NCBI RefSeq assembly: GCF_000430845.1 | Contig: NZ_AUMU01000003.1 | Span: forward strand, 62,001 to 126,000 | Direction: 5' to 3' | Length of the DNA: 64,000 nucleotides | DNA from: Chryseobacterium gregarium DSM 19109 | GTDB taxonomy: Bacteria > Bacteroidota > Bacteroidia > Flavobacteriales > Weeksellaceae | Part shown: in pieces, positions 53,302-61,257 of the stretch | Layout of the letters: every line of letters starts with the position of its first letter | Position numbering within the stretch: position 1 is the first letter of the stretch | The notes under the pieces: generated by a model | Told to the model about the DNA's origin: nothing | Databases searched by the model: none | Seen by the model: the letters and a program-made list of their open reading frames with translations, nothing else | Program-made: the position numbers and the translations under genes

Positions 53302-53904
53302 ATGCAATTTAAAAATATGGATGCACATGAAAACCAGGAAGTAAAAAGTTTTATTGATTTTGTAACTTCCCTCAGTCCATTGGAACAGGAAGCTGAAGAG
53401 GCACTGGCTTCGGTACTCCGGCAAAAATCTTTTGCCAAAGGTGACTATCTGCTGGAATCGGGAAATGTCTGCAGCCGGATTTATTTTATTGACAGCGGCC
53501 TGGCCAAGACCTTTTTTTATACCGGTACCCGGGAATTTATCATGCGCTTTTTTGCTGAAGGCGATATGTTTACGGTTCTTGATACTTTTGTAACACGACA
53601 GCCCTCCGCTTACTCCATCGAAGCCCTTGAACCGACTGAAGTCACCTACCTGAATCACGCCGATCTGGAAAGCCTCTGCTCAAAATACCATTCTCTGGAA
53701 ACATTTTTCAGAAAACTCCTGTCTGCCGCTGCCGTGAATATGATGGACCGGATTGGCGGTACCCTGGAGGAAAAAGCGCAGGTCGCTTACCATAAATTCC
53801 TGCAGGAGCACGGAAAACTGTTACAGCGGATCAGCCTGGCAGACCTGGCTTCTTATCTGGGAATTACCCAGGTCTCACTGAGCAGGATCCGGGGCATGAA
53901 GTAG
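53302..53904 (+). CDS. Crp/Fnr-family transcriptional regulator
   Basis: A 200-residue regulator with a cyclic-nucleotide-binding-like beta barrel (about 35-130, with KGDYLLESGNVCSRIYFIDSGLAKTFFY and FFAEGDMFTVLDTF) and a winged HTH (about 150-200: LLQRISLADLASYLGITQVSLSRIRGMK). The cAMP-pocket arginine-serine pair is not evident, so another ligand or redox signal is likely. Targets unknown. The palindrome at 53911-53926 directly follows it. Confidence 0.9.
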   Translation: MQFKNMDAHENQEVKSFIDFVTSLSPLEQEAEEALASVLRQKSFAKGDYLLESGNVCSRIYFIDSGLAKTFFYTGTREFIMRFFAEGDMFTVLDTFVTRQPSAYSIEALEPTEVTYLNHADLESLCSKYHSLETFFRKLLSAAAVNMMDRIGGTLEEKAQVAYHKFLQEHGKLLQRISLADLASYLGITQVSLSRIRGMK

Positions 53905-53910
53905 CCTTTT

Positions 53911-53926
53911 TTTATCATTTGATAAA
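53911..53926. promoter_or_regulatory. Palindrome TTTATCA-TT-TGATAAA before the HXXEE gene
   Basis: Perfect 7+7 arms around TT, 46 bases before the HXXEE start and just past the Crp/Fnr stop. It could be an operator or a weak hairpin. The core matches the palindromes at 8248 and 58210. Confidence 0.35.
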
Positions 53927-53972
53927 TGCGGGGCTGAATAAGCGGTGTACCTTTCGGGGAAATTCAACCGTT

Positions 53973-54650
53973 ATGAAAAACACACTTTCTATCCATCAGA
54001 GAATAAGCCTTCTGGCTGCCTGCCTTTTTACTGTTGTTGCTCCGGTGATAGGCTATTTATCCATCGGTCTTGCGCCTGTTATTATCGTCGGGGGCTCCGC
54101 ACTTACCGGGCTGATCTGCTGGTATTTTACTTACCTGCGGAAACCGGTTGAACCCGGAATCATCCTGCCGCTGTTTATTCTCACGGTTGCCGGTTTACAG
54201 ATCCACATTGTTGAAGAATACCTGATGGGTTTTGCCCCGGCCATGAGCCGCCTGTTCGGCATCCCTTGGAGTGAAAAAAGTTTCCTGATGGTATTTGCAC
54301 TCATCGGTCCTGTGATCTACACGCTTACCTCGCTCGGCCTTTATTATAAAATTCCCTTGGCAGGATTTGTGGCCTGGTTTATTTTCATCGGTCCCGGTGT
54401 CGCCGAATTCACCCATTTCATTTTCCCTCTGATTTCGCCCGACCTGCTCCCACATGACCCTCACCCGCTCTCCGCTGACATCAGCGGCACCGCCATACCG
54501 GACATGCCTAATTTTTATTTCCGAACCACAGGACGTTATTATTTTCCAGGGATGTGGACGGCCATCCTGCCGATGATCCCGGGCTGCATCGCCATCTATC
54601 GACTGATGATTAAGAAATTATTCCGGATTGAAAAAGCCGCAGGTCTGTAA
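53973..54650 (+). CDS. HXXEE-domain membrane protein
   Basis: A 225-residue protein with six or so hydrophobic segments. The motif H-I-V-E-E (about residue 79) that names the HXXEE family is followed by a second conserved region where EFTHFIFPL supplies another Glu and His. The function is unknown; the polar His/Glu in membrane segments suggests a metal-dependent membrane enzyme or transporter. I take the ATG at 53973 as start, since the upstream extension is poorly protein-like. Confidence 0.75.
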   Translation: MKNTLSIHQRISLLAACLFTVVAPVIGYLSIGLAPVIIVGGSALTGLICWYFTYLRKPVEPGIILPLFILTVAGLQIHIVEEYLMGFAPAMSRLFGIPWSEKSFLMVFALIGPVIYTLTSLGLYYKIPLAGFVAWFIFIGPGVAEFTHFIFPLISPDLLPHDPHPLSADISGTAIPDMPNFYFRTTGRYYFPGMWTAILPMIPGCIAIYRLMIKKLFRIEKAAGL

Positions 54651-54761
54651 TGATGAATCCCGTAATGTTTACATACTTTTAAACATCCTGTATCGCATGG
54701 GCTTATCTTTTACTGTTTATCCTGCTGTTTTTACGAAAAAGCATGTGATAAGGTACGTTTC

Positions 54762-54842
54762 TTCGGGTCTTCTTCGGGAACGCTTCGGAAGCTCTTCGGA
54801 AAAAACATCTTTTTTCCGAACAAGACCCGAAGAAGACCCGAA
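54762..54842. repeat. 81-bp complex palindrome built of CTTCGG units
   Basis: The outer arms TTCGGGTCTTCTTCGGG (54762-54778) and CCCGAAGAAGACCCGAA (54826-54842) are perfect complements. Inside is a perfect 11-bp hairpin (54795-54805 with 54810-54820, loop CATC), and to its left an extra small hairpin GCTTC-G-GAAGC. The structure is one large three-armed foldback. It lies in a non-coding gap of about 690 bases. It may be a genomic repeat (REP/MITE-like) or a strong terminator; the ORF across it is not credible as protein. Confidence 0.65.
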
Positions 54843-54879
54843 CAAAACCCAAAGAAAATCTTATTTCAGACTATCCTAA

Positions 54880-55337
54880 AAAACAGATTTCAGACAGAAT
54901 GAAAACTTTTATTTTTTGATGAAGGATTATTAAAATATTACATTTGGACATTTTGTTATTGAATCACAATGTTATGCCATTAATAAATACCTCTACAAAA
55001 TCCTCAACTTTCTGAATAATCCGTTTCCCGATACTGTTTCGTTCGGTGATTTTCGGCTTTATTTCTGAAGTTGCAATGTATCATCGGTTAGTTTCAGTGT
55101 TTTCCAGGTAAAAGATATTAGCTGATGCTTTCCTGAAATTTTTCCTGATGCAGATATTCTTCTTCAATACTCTTATTGAAAGATTACTCGTGATTAAACG
55201 TTGCTATAAATTATGAATCAATCGCTACAATCAATCCTGTTCCTTCTGTTATCTGACATTATAAGCCTGTAAATTTTTATGATTACCCGCATAAAAGGAA
55301 TGTATTTTGAATAGCAGAAGCTACATATTCTTATCAC
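54880..55337. other. Intergenic region before the FAD-binding protein
   Basis: Mostly AT-rich. On the minus strand, 54964-55190 contains a reading frame interrupted by TGA at 55081-55083 whose translation (for example ITERNSIGKRIIQKVEDFVE) looks partly protein-like; it may be a decayed gene, with low certainty. No RNA gene is seen. Confidence 0.3.
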
Positions 55338-57065
55338 ATGGAGAACAACTATGAAAGCATTGCCCTTATAGGCGGAGGTCCCGCTGCACTTTTTGCCTTT
55401 AAGCATATGGTGAGTCAGGACATCCGGCCTGAAACCATCCATATATTTGAAAAAAGCGACAGGATCGGTGCCGGAATGCCGTACAGCAGATCCGGTGCAG
55501 GCCATGAACATGTGGCCAATGTTTCGGCGAATGAGCTGCCTGAGCTGTATGAAGATTTTTCAACTTATATCAGCAAGCACAACAGTGGCGATTTCCCTGA
55601 ATTTGTGAAAAACGGAACCGTCAATGAATATGAAGTAATCCCGAGGCTGTTGCTGGGAAATTACCTGGAAGCCCAGTTTAAAAATTACATTCAGCTCGCC
55701 CGGAAATCCGGGACTGACGTGCAGGTTCATACCGAAACCCCTGTGCTGGATATTATCAAGAAAGAAAATGAACAAGCCTTTACGGTGGTCACGGAACATC
55801 ACTCTTACGCAGTTTCTGTTACCGTTATCTGCACCGGGCATATCTGGCCGGTAACGCATGAACAGAAACAGCCCGGCTGGTATGATTCGCCCTACCCTCC
55901 TTCGAAATTCAGTGAGGTCACCAATTATCCGGTAGCGATCCGGGGAACTTCGCTGACGGCTATTGATGCTGTAAAGACCCTGGCCCGCAGTAACGGAACT
56001 TTTATCCCTGAAGGGAAAGGCCTGAAATATTTACTGAATGATGACAGCCCGGAGTTTTCCATCAGCCTGTTCTCGTTACGGGGCTTTTTACCGGCGCTCA
56101 GGTTCCATTCCGAGGATGATGCCTACTCGGAAGAATGGATCATGTCACTGGAAGATATTTACGAATATAAAAAATCCCACGGCGGATTTGTTGACCTGGA
56201 TTATGTGTATGACCTGCATTTCAAGCAGCCGCTTAAAAAGAAAAATCCTGAGTTTTATGAGGAAATCAAGGATTTAAGCATTGAGGATTTTGTGGATAAG
56301 ATGCTCAAGATCCGGGATGAGCTGGATAGCTTTGAACTTTTCAAGGCGGAATATGCAGAGGCGGAACAATCCATCCGAAAGCATCAGTCGGTGGCCTGGA
56401 AAGAAACATTATCGGCATTCAGTTATGCGGTTAACTATCCTGCAAAACATTTCTCTGCAGAAGATATGCTGAGGTTACGGAAGAGCCTTCTCCCATTGAT
56501 CTCCGTGATCATTGCTTCCCTGCCGCAATCCTCTTACCGGGAAGTCATTGCGCTGTATGATGCCGGACTGATCCGTCTGGTAAGCGTGGACGAGGACAGC
56601 CGTACAGAGCCCCATCAGGAGCGGGGTGCCATCTATCACTATACCGGCAGTGACGGCCTGAAAAAATCTGAACATTATCCATTGTACATCGATGCGATAG
56701 GTCAGCAGCCGGTTGAGTTTAATGATGTGCCTTTTGAAGGGCTTAAGCACAGCGGACAGATCAGCTCGGGATATCTGAAGTTCAAAGATCTCAGCAATGC
56801 GGAAGCGGCCTATGAAGCAGACCGGAAAAATATTATGAAAACGGATACCGACCAATATTACCTGAGGGTAAAGGGGCTGAACATCAACGACCATTTCCAG
56901 GCACTCGACTATTATGGAAAAACCATTCCGGACCTGTTCATTATGGCGGTGCCGTATATTGCAGGCCTTAACCCTGATTATTCCGGTCTTGATTTCTGCG
57001 ATACCGCAGCCAAACGGATTGCCGAAACACTTGCCGATGCCAGACAGGTGAAAGATGTGGGATAA
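55338..57065 (+). CDS. FAD/NAD(P)-binding protein (NAD_binding_9 type)
   Basis: A 575-residue cytosolic flavoprotein. The N-terminal nucleotide-binding fold reads ESIALIGGGPAALFAFKHMVSQ, and the region IFEKSDRIGAGMPYSRSGAGHEHVANVSANELPEL is characteristic of the HI0933-like / NAD_binding_9 family. A second strand block (SVTVICTGHIWP) and a C-terminal IPDLFIMAVPYIAGLNPDYSGLDFCD stretch support an oxidoreductase. Substrate unknown. Single gene closed by a bidirectional terminator. Confidence 0.85.
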   Translation: MENNYESIALIGGGPAALFAFKHMVSQDIRPETIHIFEKSDRIGAGMPYSRSGAGHEHVANVSANELPELYEDFSTYISKHNSGDFPEFVKNGTVNEYEVIPRLLLGNYLEAQFKNYIQLARKSGTDVQVHTETPVLDIIKKENEQAFTVVTEHHSYAVSVTVICTGHIWPVTHEQKQPGWYDSPYPPSKFSEVTNYPVAIRGTSLTAIDAVKTLARSNGTFIPEGKGLKYLLNDDSPEFSISLFSLRGFLPALRFHSEDDAYSEEWIMSLEDIYEYKKSHGGFVDLDYVYDLHFKQPLKKKNPEFYEEIKDLSIEDFVDKMLKIRDELDSFELFKAEYAEAEQSIRKHQSVAWKETLSAFSYAVNYPAKHFSAEDMLRLRKSLLPLISVIIASLPQSSYREVIALYDAGLIRLVSVDEDSRTEPHQERGAIYHYTGSDGLKKSEHYPLYIDAIGQQPVEFNDVPFEGLKHSGQISSGYLKFKDLSNAEAAYEADRKNIMKTDTDQYYLRVKGLNINDHFQALDYYGKTIPDLFIMAVPYIAGLNPDYSGLDFCDTAAKRIAETLADARQVKDVG

Positions 57066-57166
57066 TCTGAAAAACGGATTGCCTGCTGATAAAAAAGCAT
57101 TAGATTAATTCAAAACAAAATGGTTTAAATAAGTTTCAGATAAGAAACATACCTTCAGAAAACTGT

Positions 57167-57200
57167 AAAAAAGTACCCTGTGAGCTCAGGGTACTTTTTT
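57167..57200. terminator. Bidirectional terminator between convergent genes
   Basis: AAAAAAGTACCCTG pairs perfectly with CAGGGTACTTTTTT (14 bp, six-base loop). It terminates both the FAD-protein and the cyanophycinase transcripts. Confidence 0.85.
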
Positions 57201-58042
57201 TAATGGTAACCGCCGTCCGGCATACCTTCTTCATCCTGCCTCAGATCAAACCTGCAGCCATCGGTATACAAGTGCACCGCCAGGTTTTCTGCAAATACGG
57301 GATCGCCTTTTTTCACGGTTTCGATATTGGTCCGGCTGATATTTTTCGGATCGATAATAACCACCATTCCTGAACCTTTACAGGTAGCCCGGTATCCGTC
57401 TTCTATGAGAAGGGCAGTATCTTCCCCAAGGCCGATCCCCAGGCAGTCCTGCCGGATAATGACCGCATGCGACAGTCTTCCGAACCTTCCCCGGTGTATG
57501 AAATGGGTATCTACCATACAGCCGGGCAACAGGTTAAGCCCGGGTCCGAGCTGTATATCGCCTTTCAGCATCGCTTCACCTTTCTCTCCTTCATCAATTA
57601 TAATTTCGGGCATGCACATGGCTCCTGCACTGGTCCCTGCAATGAGAAAATCCTCTTCATGATGATACTTTTCAATCAGTAACGTATTGGCTGGTGTATT
57701 ATTCAGTTCCTGGCAGATTCTGTTCTGGTCGCCGCCGGTAAAGAAAACTGCTCCGGCATTTCGCAGCCTGTCGAGATCTTTATCAGACTGCTTTGCGGAA
57801 AGATGCATAAACCCGAAATTGGTATATCCGATCTCAGCAAAAGTCTTTTGGTAGGTATCGCGCATGCTTTCCGGTTCAGAGCTTGCTGTTGTAATGATTT
57901 CGATACGCCGGTTTTTATCGGAAGCCAGAAGCTTAAGAATCTCAAGAGACGAGAATTCTCTGTTCTTGCCATCCATTTCCAGCTTGCTGTCATCTTTATC
58001 TTCTTTCCCTCCTATGATTAATAATTTACCTTTTGGATTCAT
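57200..58042 (-). CDS. Cyanophycinase-like S51 peptidase
   Basis: A 280-residue serine peptidase of the S51 family, whose members cleave cyanophycin (Asp-Arg polymer) or related dipeptide polymers. The nucleophile Ser is in LIAGTSAGAMCMPE, preceded by GAVFFTGGDQNRICQEL. The rest (LGPGLNLLPGCMVDTHFIHRGRFGRLSHAV) agrees with CphB. No cyanophycin synthetase is in the window, and the absence of a signal peptide argues for intracellular action. Confidence 0.9.
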   Translation of the reverse strand: MNPKGKLLIIGGKEDKDDSKLEMDGKNREFSSLEILKLLASDKNRRIEIITTASSEPESMRDTYQKTFAEIGYTNFGFMHLSAKQSDKDLDRLRNAGAVFFTGGDQNRICQELNNTPANTLLIEKYHHEEDFLIAGTSAGAMCMPEIIIDEGEKGEAMLKGDIQLGPGLNLLPGCMVDTHFIHRGRFGRLSHAVIIRQDCLGIGLGEDTALLIEDGYRATCKGSGMVVIIDPKNISRTNIETVKKGDPVFAENLAVHLYTDGCRFDLRQDEEGMPDGGYH

Positions 58043-58209
58043 CTGTTATTTATTTAGTAATGCTTAATTCGGTTCAGCAGGTGCTTATCCACTTTCTGTT
58101 AATCAAAAATAACAAAGAAACTTAAGAATAAAGTTGAGGCAAATCAATCTTTATCGTTTGTGGTATCAAAAAACGATTTCATATATTAGGCTTCAGTTAT
58201 CGAAGCAGA

Positions 58210-58225
58210 TTATCATTTGATATAA
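58210..58225. promoter_or_regulatory. TTATCATTTGATATAA near-palindrome
   Basis: The core ATCATTTGAT, upstream of the Crp/Fnr gene at 58335, is the third occurrence of this motif in intergenic DNA of the window. Confidence 0.3.
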
Positions 58226-58240
58226 TTATAAAACCGCTCT

Positions 58241-58264
58241 CTCTTATGACGCAGATCATAAGAG
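58241..58264. promoter_or_regulatory. Perfect palindrome CTCTTATGA-N6-TCATAAGAG, candidate Crp/Fnr operator
   Basis: Perfect 9-base arms around a 6-base spacer, 70 bases upstream of the Crp/Fnr start. The spacing and TTATGA-N6-TCATAA form resemble CRP/HcpR-type sites (TTGTGA-N6-TCACAA) with a changed half-site, so autoregulation is the natural reading. Confidence 0.55.
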
Positions 58265-58334
58265 ATTGTAGTTAATAATCATACTTTTAAATATATCTAT
58301 AACAAGGGTGCCTAACCTTATAAACAATATCATT

Positions 58335-58931
58335 ATGCTGATTTCAGAAGAACTTTTGCAGTCATACGGTGCAGAGACCGAACAGTTACAGCCTTCAGAT
58401 GTCATTTTCAATGAAGGCGACACACCACGGCATTATTATCAGATTAAGGAAGGCAGGATAAAACTGAATCACTACGATGCTGACGGCAAGGAACTGATCC
58501 TGGCGGTGCTTCATGCCGGGTTAAGCGTCTGTGAACTCATGCTTTTTATAGATAAGACCTATCCGGTGAATGCCGTCGTAATGTCACCTACGGAAATCAT
58601 AAAGCTTCCTGCCCGCAATTTCACCCGGTTGCTGGACGAACATCCCGGTATTTCCAGGGACATCAACAGATTTTTGTCGAAAAGGCTCTATTTCAAATTC
58701 ATTATGCTGAGGAACAACACTTCCCGGCGCCCGGAAGTCAGGATCAAAGGTGCCCTGGAATACCATAAAAGTTTTGCACAGAATCCGGCACGGTTTTCTT
58801 TTGAAGTGCCTTTTACCCGGCAGCAGCTGGCTTCGATCACAGGCCTCAGGGTAGAAACCGTGGTCAGGACCGTGAAAAAGCTGGAACAGGAAAATTACCT
58901 TAAAATTATCGACCGGAAAATATACGTCTGA
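58335..58931 (+). CDS. Crp/Fnr-family transcriptional regulator
   Basis: A 198-residue regulator with a cyclic-nucleotide-binding-type barrel (about 15-120, including FNEGDTPRHYYQIKEGRIKL) and a C-terminal HTH (FTRQQLASITGLRVETVVRTVKKLEQENYLKI). I use the ATG at 58335, not the GTG at 58308, because MLISEELL matches the usual start. It lacks obvious Fe-S cysteines of FNR. The perfect palindrome upstream is its likely own site. Next gene is a DNA glycosylase 58 bases on, possibly co-transcribed. Confidence 0.9.
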   Translation: MLISEELLQSYGAETEQLQPSDVIFNEGDTPRHYYQIKEGRIKLNHYDADGKELILAVLHAGLSVCELMLFIDKTYPVNAVVMSPTEIIKLPARNFTRLLDEHPGISRDINRFLSKRLYFKFIMLRNNTSRRPEVRIKGALEYHKSFAQNPARFSFEVPFTRQQLASITGLRVETVVRTVKKLEQENYLKIIDRKIYV

Positions 58932-58989
58932 CAAGAACCGCTGTTAACCTGTTATATACTTTATGAGCAGTTCTCATAATATCAAAACA

Positions 58990-59598
58990 ATGAAAAAACT
59001 GGAAGCGTCTTATTATCAGAACCCGGATGTGGAATTCCTTGCCCGGGATTTTCTGGGAAAAATACTTTTTACGCAAAAGGACGGTGAGATAACGGCAGGT
59101 ATCATTGTGGAAACCGAAGCTTATTTCGGTATTGCAGACCAGGCTTCCCATGCTTTCGGGGGCCGCCGTACGCTACGTACGGAACCCATGTACGGACAGG
59201 GCGGGATTGCCTATGTCTACCTCTGCTATGGCATCCACTATCTTTTTAATATCGTTACTTCCGGTAAAGATGAGCCTTCCTGTGTACTGGTCAGGGCAGT
59301 TAAGCCGTTCGCCGGTCATGAAATTATTGAATCCAGAAGGCATATGCCTGTCAGTAAAATAACAATCACTTCAGGCCCTGCTTCCTTGGCAAAAGCATTG
59401 GGAATTGATCTGTCGTTCAACAGGAAAGACCTGACAGGCGATGAAATCTGGATAGAGGATGCAGGAATAAGCTACAGTCCGGAAGACATTGCTGCGGTCC
59501 CGCGGATCGGGGTTGCTTATGCCGGGGGACATGCCCTTTTACCTTTACGGTTTTATCTGAAAAACAACAGGTACGTCAGTAAACCTCAACGAGACTGA
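58990..59598 (+). CDS. DNA-3-methyladenine glycosylase (AAG/MPG type)
   Basis: A 202-residue base-excision repair enzyme that removes alkylated purines. Seen: EFLARDFLGKILF, the catalytic Glu in IIVETEAYFGIADQASHAFGGRRTLRTEPMYGQGGIAYVYLCYGIHYLFNIVT, and PRIGVAYAG near the end. This matches the mammalian-MPG-type family common in bacteria. I place the start at 58990 (KKLEASYYQ). An in-frame ATG at 58963 would add nine residues. Confidence 0.92.
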   Translation: MKKLEASYYQNPDVEFLARDFLGKILFTQKDGEITAGIIVETEAYFGIADQASHAFGGRRTLRTEPMYGQGGIAYVYLCYGIHYLFNIVTSGKDEPSCVLVRAVKPFAGHEIIESRRHMPVSKITITSGPASLAKALGIDLSFNRKDLTGDEIWIEDAGISYSPEDIAAVPRIGVAYAGGHALLPLRFYLKNNRYVSKPQRD

Positions 59599-59629
59599 CA
59601 GCACCTGCCATAAAAATTACAATATATGT

Positions 59630-59816
59630 TTAACCGTTACCGTTAATGATCAGTCCACCGTTAGGATGGAGGACCTGTCCGGTTACTTGGATAGAAACTT
59701 ATGTAGAGAGGAACAGAAAAACAGTCGCGATTTCTTCGGCAGAAGCATTGCGCTCAAAAGGTGGCTTATCAGGATTATCTTCTTTATCTCCGAAGGTTTT
59801 GAATGTAATATTAAGC
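59630..59816 (-). pseudogene. C-terminal remnant of a short-chain dehydrogenase/reductase
   Basis: On the minus strand, directly behind the CinA-like gene, the frame reads NASAEEIATVFLFLS, then TAA at 59699-59701, then VSIQVTGQVLHPNGGLIING and TAA. This is the classical C-terminus of SDR proteins, with an in-frame stop where one sense codon is expected. Only about 60 codons remain; the Rossmann domain and the catalytic Tyr/Lys are lost. The CinA gene ends where the remnant starts, so a deletion joined them. Confidence 0.72.
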
Positions 59817-60389
59817 TTCCACCTTTTCTTCATACTGCCTGTCCAGTTCCAGTTTCAGGCATCCCAGAATAAATTCGCTGTAATACAGCTGGGCATTCGG
59901 TGCTTTGGTTCTGGTGTGCAGATCCAGTTTTTCAGAAAGCATGATCCGGCCTTTGTAAACAATCGCAAAATAAGCATACAGCTTCCCGTTAGACTCTTCT
60001 ACCGGAGTGGCATATCCTGTTACTCCTATGGACCAGTCCGACTTAAACAGTCCGGCAACATTAAGGGCCATCACTTCTGCGATATTGGCGGATACGCAGT
60101 TGCACGCTGTGGCTTCTTCATCATCCACACGAAGCAGGTCTGCTTTCCCTTCCTGGGTATAGGCCGTCATGCCGCCTTTATAAAACTGCGAAGCATCTTT
60201 CATCTGGGAAAAGGAAAACTGCAGGAATCCGGAGGTCACACTTTCGGCCACCGAAACGGTTTCGCCGGAAGACAGCAGGCACCCGCCGATATAGTCGAAC
60301 AGGTTTTCCAGTTCCAGTATAAAATTAATGAGGGATCGTACGGAAGTAGGATCAGTACTTATCCCGATATCTGAATGTTTTAAAATCAT
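59811..60389 (-). CDS. CinA-family protein (C-terminal CinA/NMN-deamidase domain)
   Basis: A 192-residue protein consisting of the CinA C-terminal domain: LLSSGETVSVAESVTSGFLQFSFS, YKGGMTAYTQEGKADLL, a central GVTGYATPVEE, and TRTKAPNAQLYYSEFIL. In other bacteria this domain deamidates nicotinamide mononucleotide; the fused N-terminal part of CinA is missing here, as in stand-alone PncC forms. I use the ATG at 60389. Its 3' end abuts an SDR remnant. The enzymatic assignment is by family only. Confidence 0.82.
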   Translation of the reverse strand: MILKHSDIGISTDPTSVRSLINFILELENLFDYIGGCLLSSGETVSVAESVTSGFLQFSFSQMKDASQFYKGGMTAYTQEGKADLLRVDDEEATACNCVSANIAEVMALNVAGLFKSDWSIGVTGYATPVEESNGKLYAYFAIVYKGRIMLSEKLDLHTRTKAPNAQLYYSEFILGCLKLELDRQYEEKVEA

Positions 60390-60716
60390 GAGTCTTGCTA
60401 TTTTAACTTTATAATCCGCTGAAACAGTAAATACCGTTTCAATATGACCCAATTTAATGAAATTAAAAATGGAGTTTTATGATTTGGGTCAACCGGATTA
60501 TAGAAGGACGATTAAATGGCTGGTCAGGACCAATGCAAAAATTTATCCAGCAAATACTTGAATGACAGCACAAAGATCTACCATATTCTACAGAAAACAA
60601 TCAACTATCGGAAAAAAGACTAAAATTTCGGCATATATTCAACAATGTCTTAGAAACCTGATTAACAGGATCGATATTTCAGGATCGATAAGTATAGGGA
60701 TAACAAAGCCCTATTC
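60390..60716. other. Intergenic region between the CinA-like gene and the lactamase remnant
   Basis: 327 bases. It contains a short tandem repeat, CAGGATCGATA repeated at a 14-base distance near 60676-60700, and a TAGGG/CCCTA foldback close to its right end. No ORF or RNA gene is credible. Confidence 0.4.
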
Positions 60717-61236
60717 TTAATCTGTAGCCTGTTTATTCTGAAACAAATGGATGGTATAATCCAATAATTCCCTGTTTCCATAATCCCCGTGCCCCGGGAT
60801 GACAACTTTTACATCAGGGTACTGCTTTTTGATTTTTTCCACCGTACCTGCCCAGGCAGCAACATTGGAATCACCCAAATACCCTTTGCCGGCACCTTTT
60901 TCTTTGATCAGGCAGCCTCCGAACATCATATTTTCAGCCGGGAAATAGCCTACTACATTATCTTTGGTATGCCCTTCCCCAAAAAATTTTGCCGTTACTT
61001 TTTCTTTCCCCACGTTCAGGGTAAGGGAATCTCTGAAGCTGTTTTCGGGCACAACGAATTTGTTCTCTTTAGCAAGTTCAACCGTTCTAAAATAAGCATA
61101 AGAAGGAATATGATGGTCATGGAATGCTTTCAGGCCACCAAGGCAGTCATTGTGAAAATGGGTCGGAATAATGGCAGTGACGGTGCAGTGAAGGGTTTCG
61201 GTGATCCATCTGATCAAGGCCTCCGAACTTTGATAA
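60717..61236 (-). pseudogene. 5'-truncated subclass B1 metallo-beta-lactamase
   Basis: The frame codes for the second two thirds of a B1 metallo-beta-lactamase. All zinc ligands are intact: H20, H22 and D24 in HFHND, H83 in GEGHTKDN, C102 in FGGCLIKE and H143 in IPGHG (numbered from the TTG at 61217). The signal peptide and about 80 N-terminal residues are missing; the recognisable part starts at SSEALIRWITETL, a few codons upstream of that TTG, and there is no ATG. Only about 40 bases separate it from the neighbouring serine hydrolase gene. It could not be exported as it stands, so I call it a deletion-truncated gene. Confidence 0.8.
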
Positions 61237-61257
61237 ATACTGAGGATATTATATTAT

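Noticed and set aside
54628..54879. ORF crossing the CTTCGG palindrome
   Set aside because: The frame overlaps the HXXEE stop, its translation is a by-product of the repeat (RPEEDPNK-like) and the palindrome explains the base pattern.
59646..60374. 242-codon plus-strand frame across the CinA-like gene
   Set aside because: It lies antisense to the CinA gene and the SDR remnant, both of which have clear family motifs; its own translation has none.
60676..60700. Tandem CAGGATCGATA pair as an operator or attachment site
   Set aside because: Only two short copies with no linked integrase or regulator; too weak to call.
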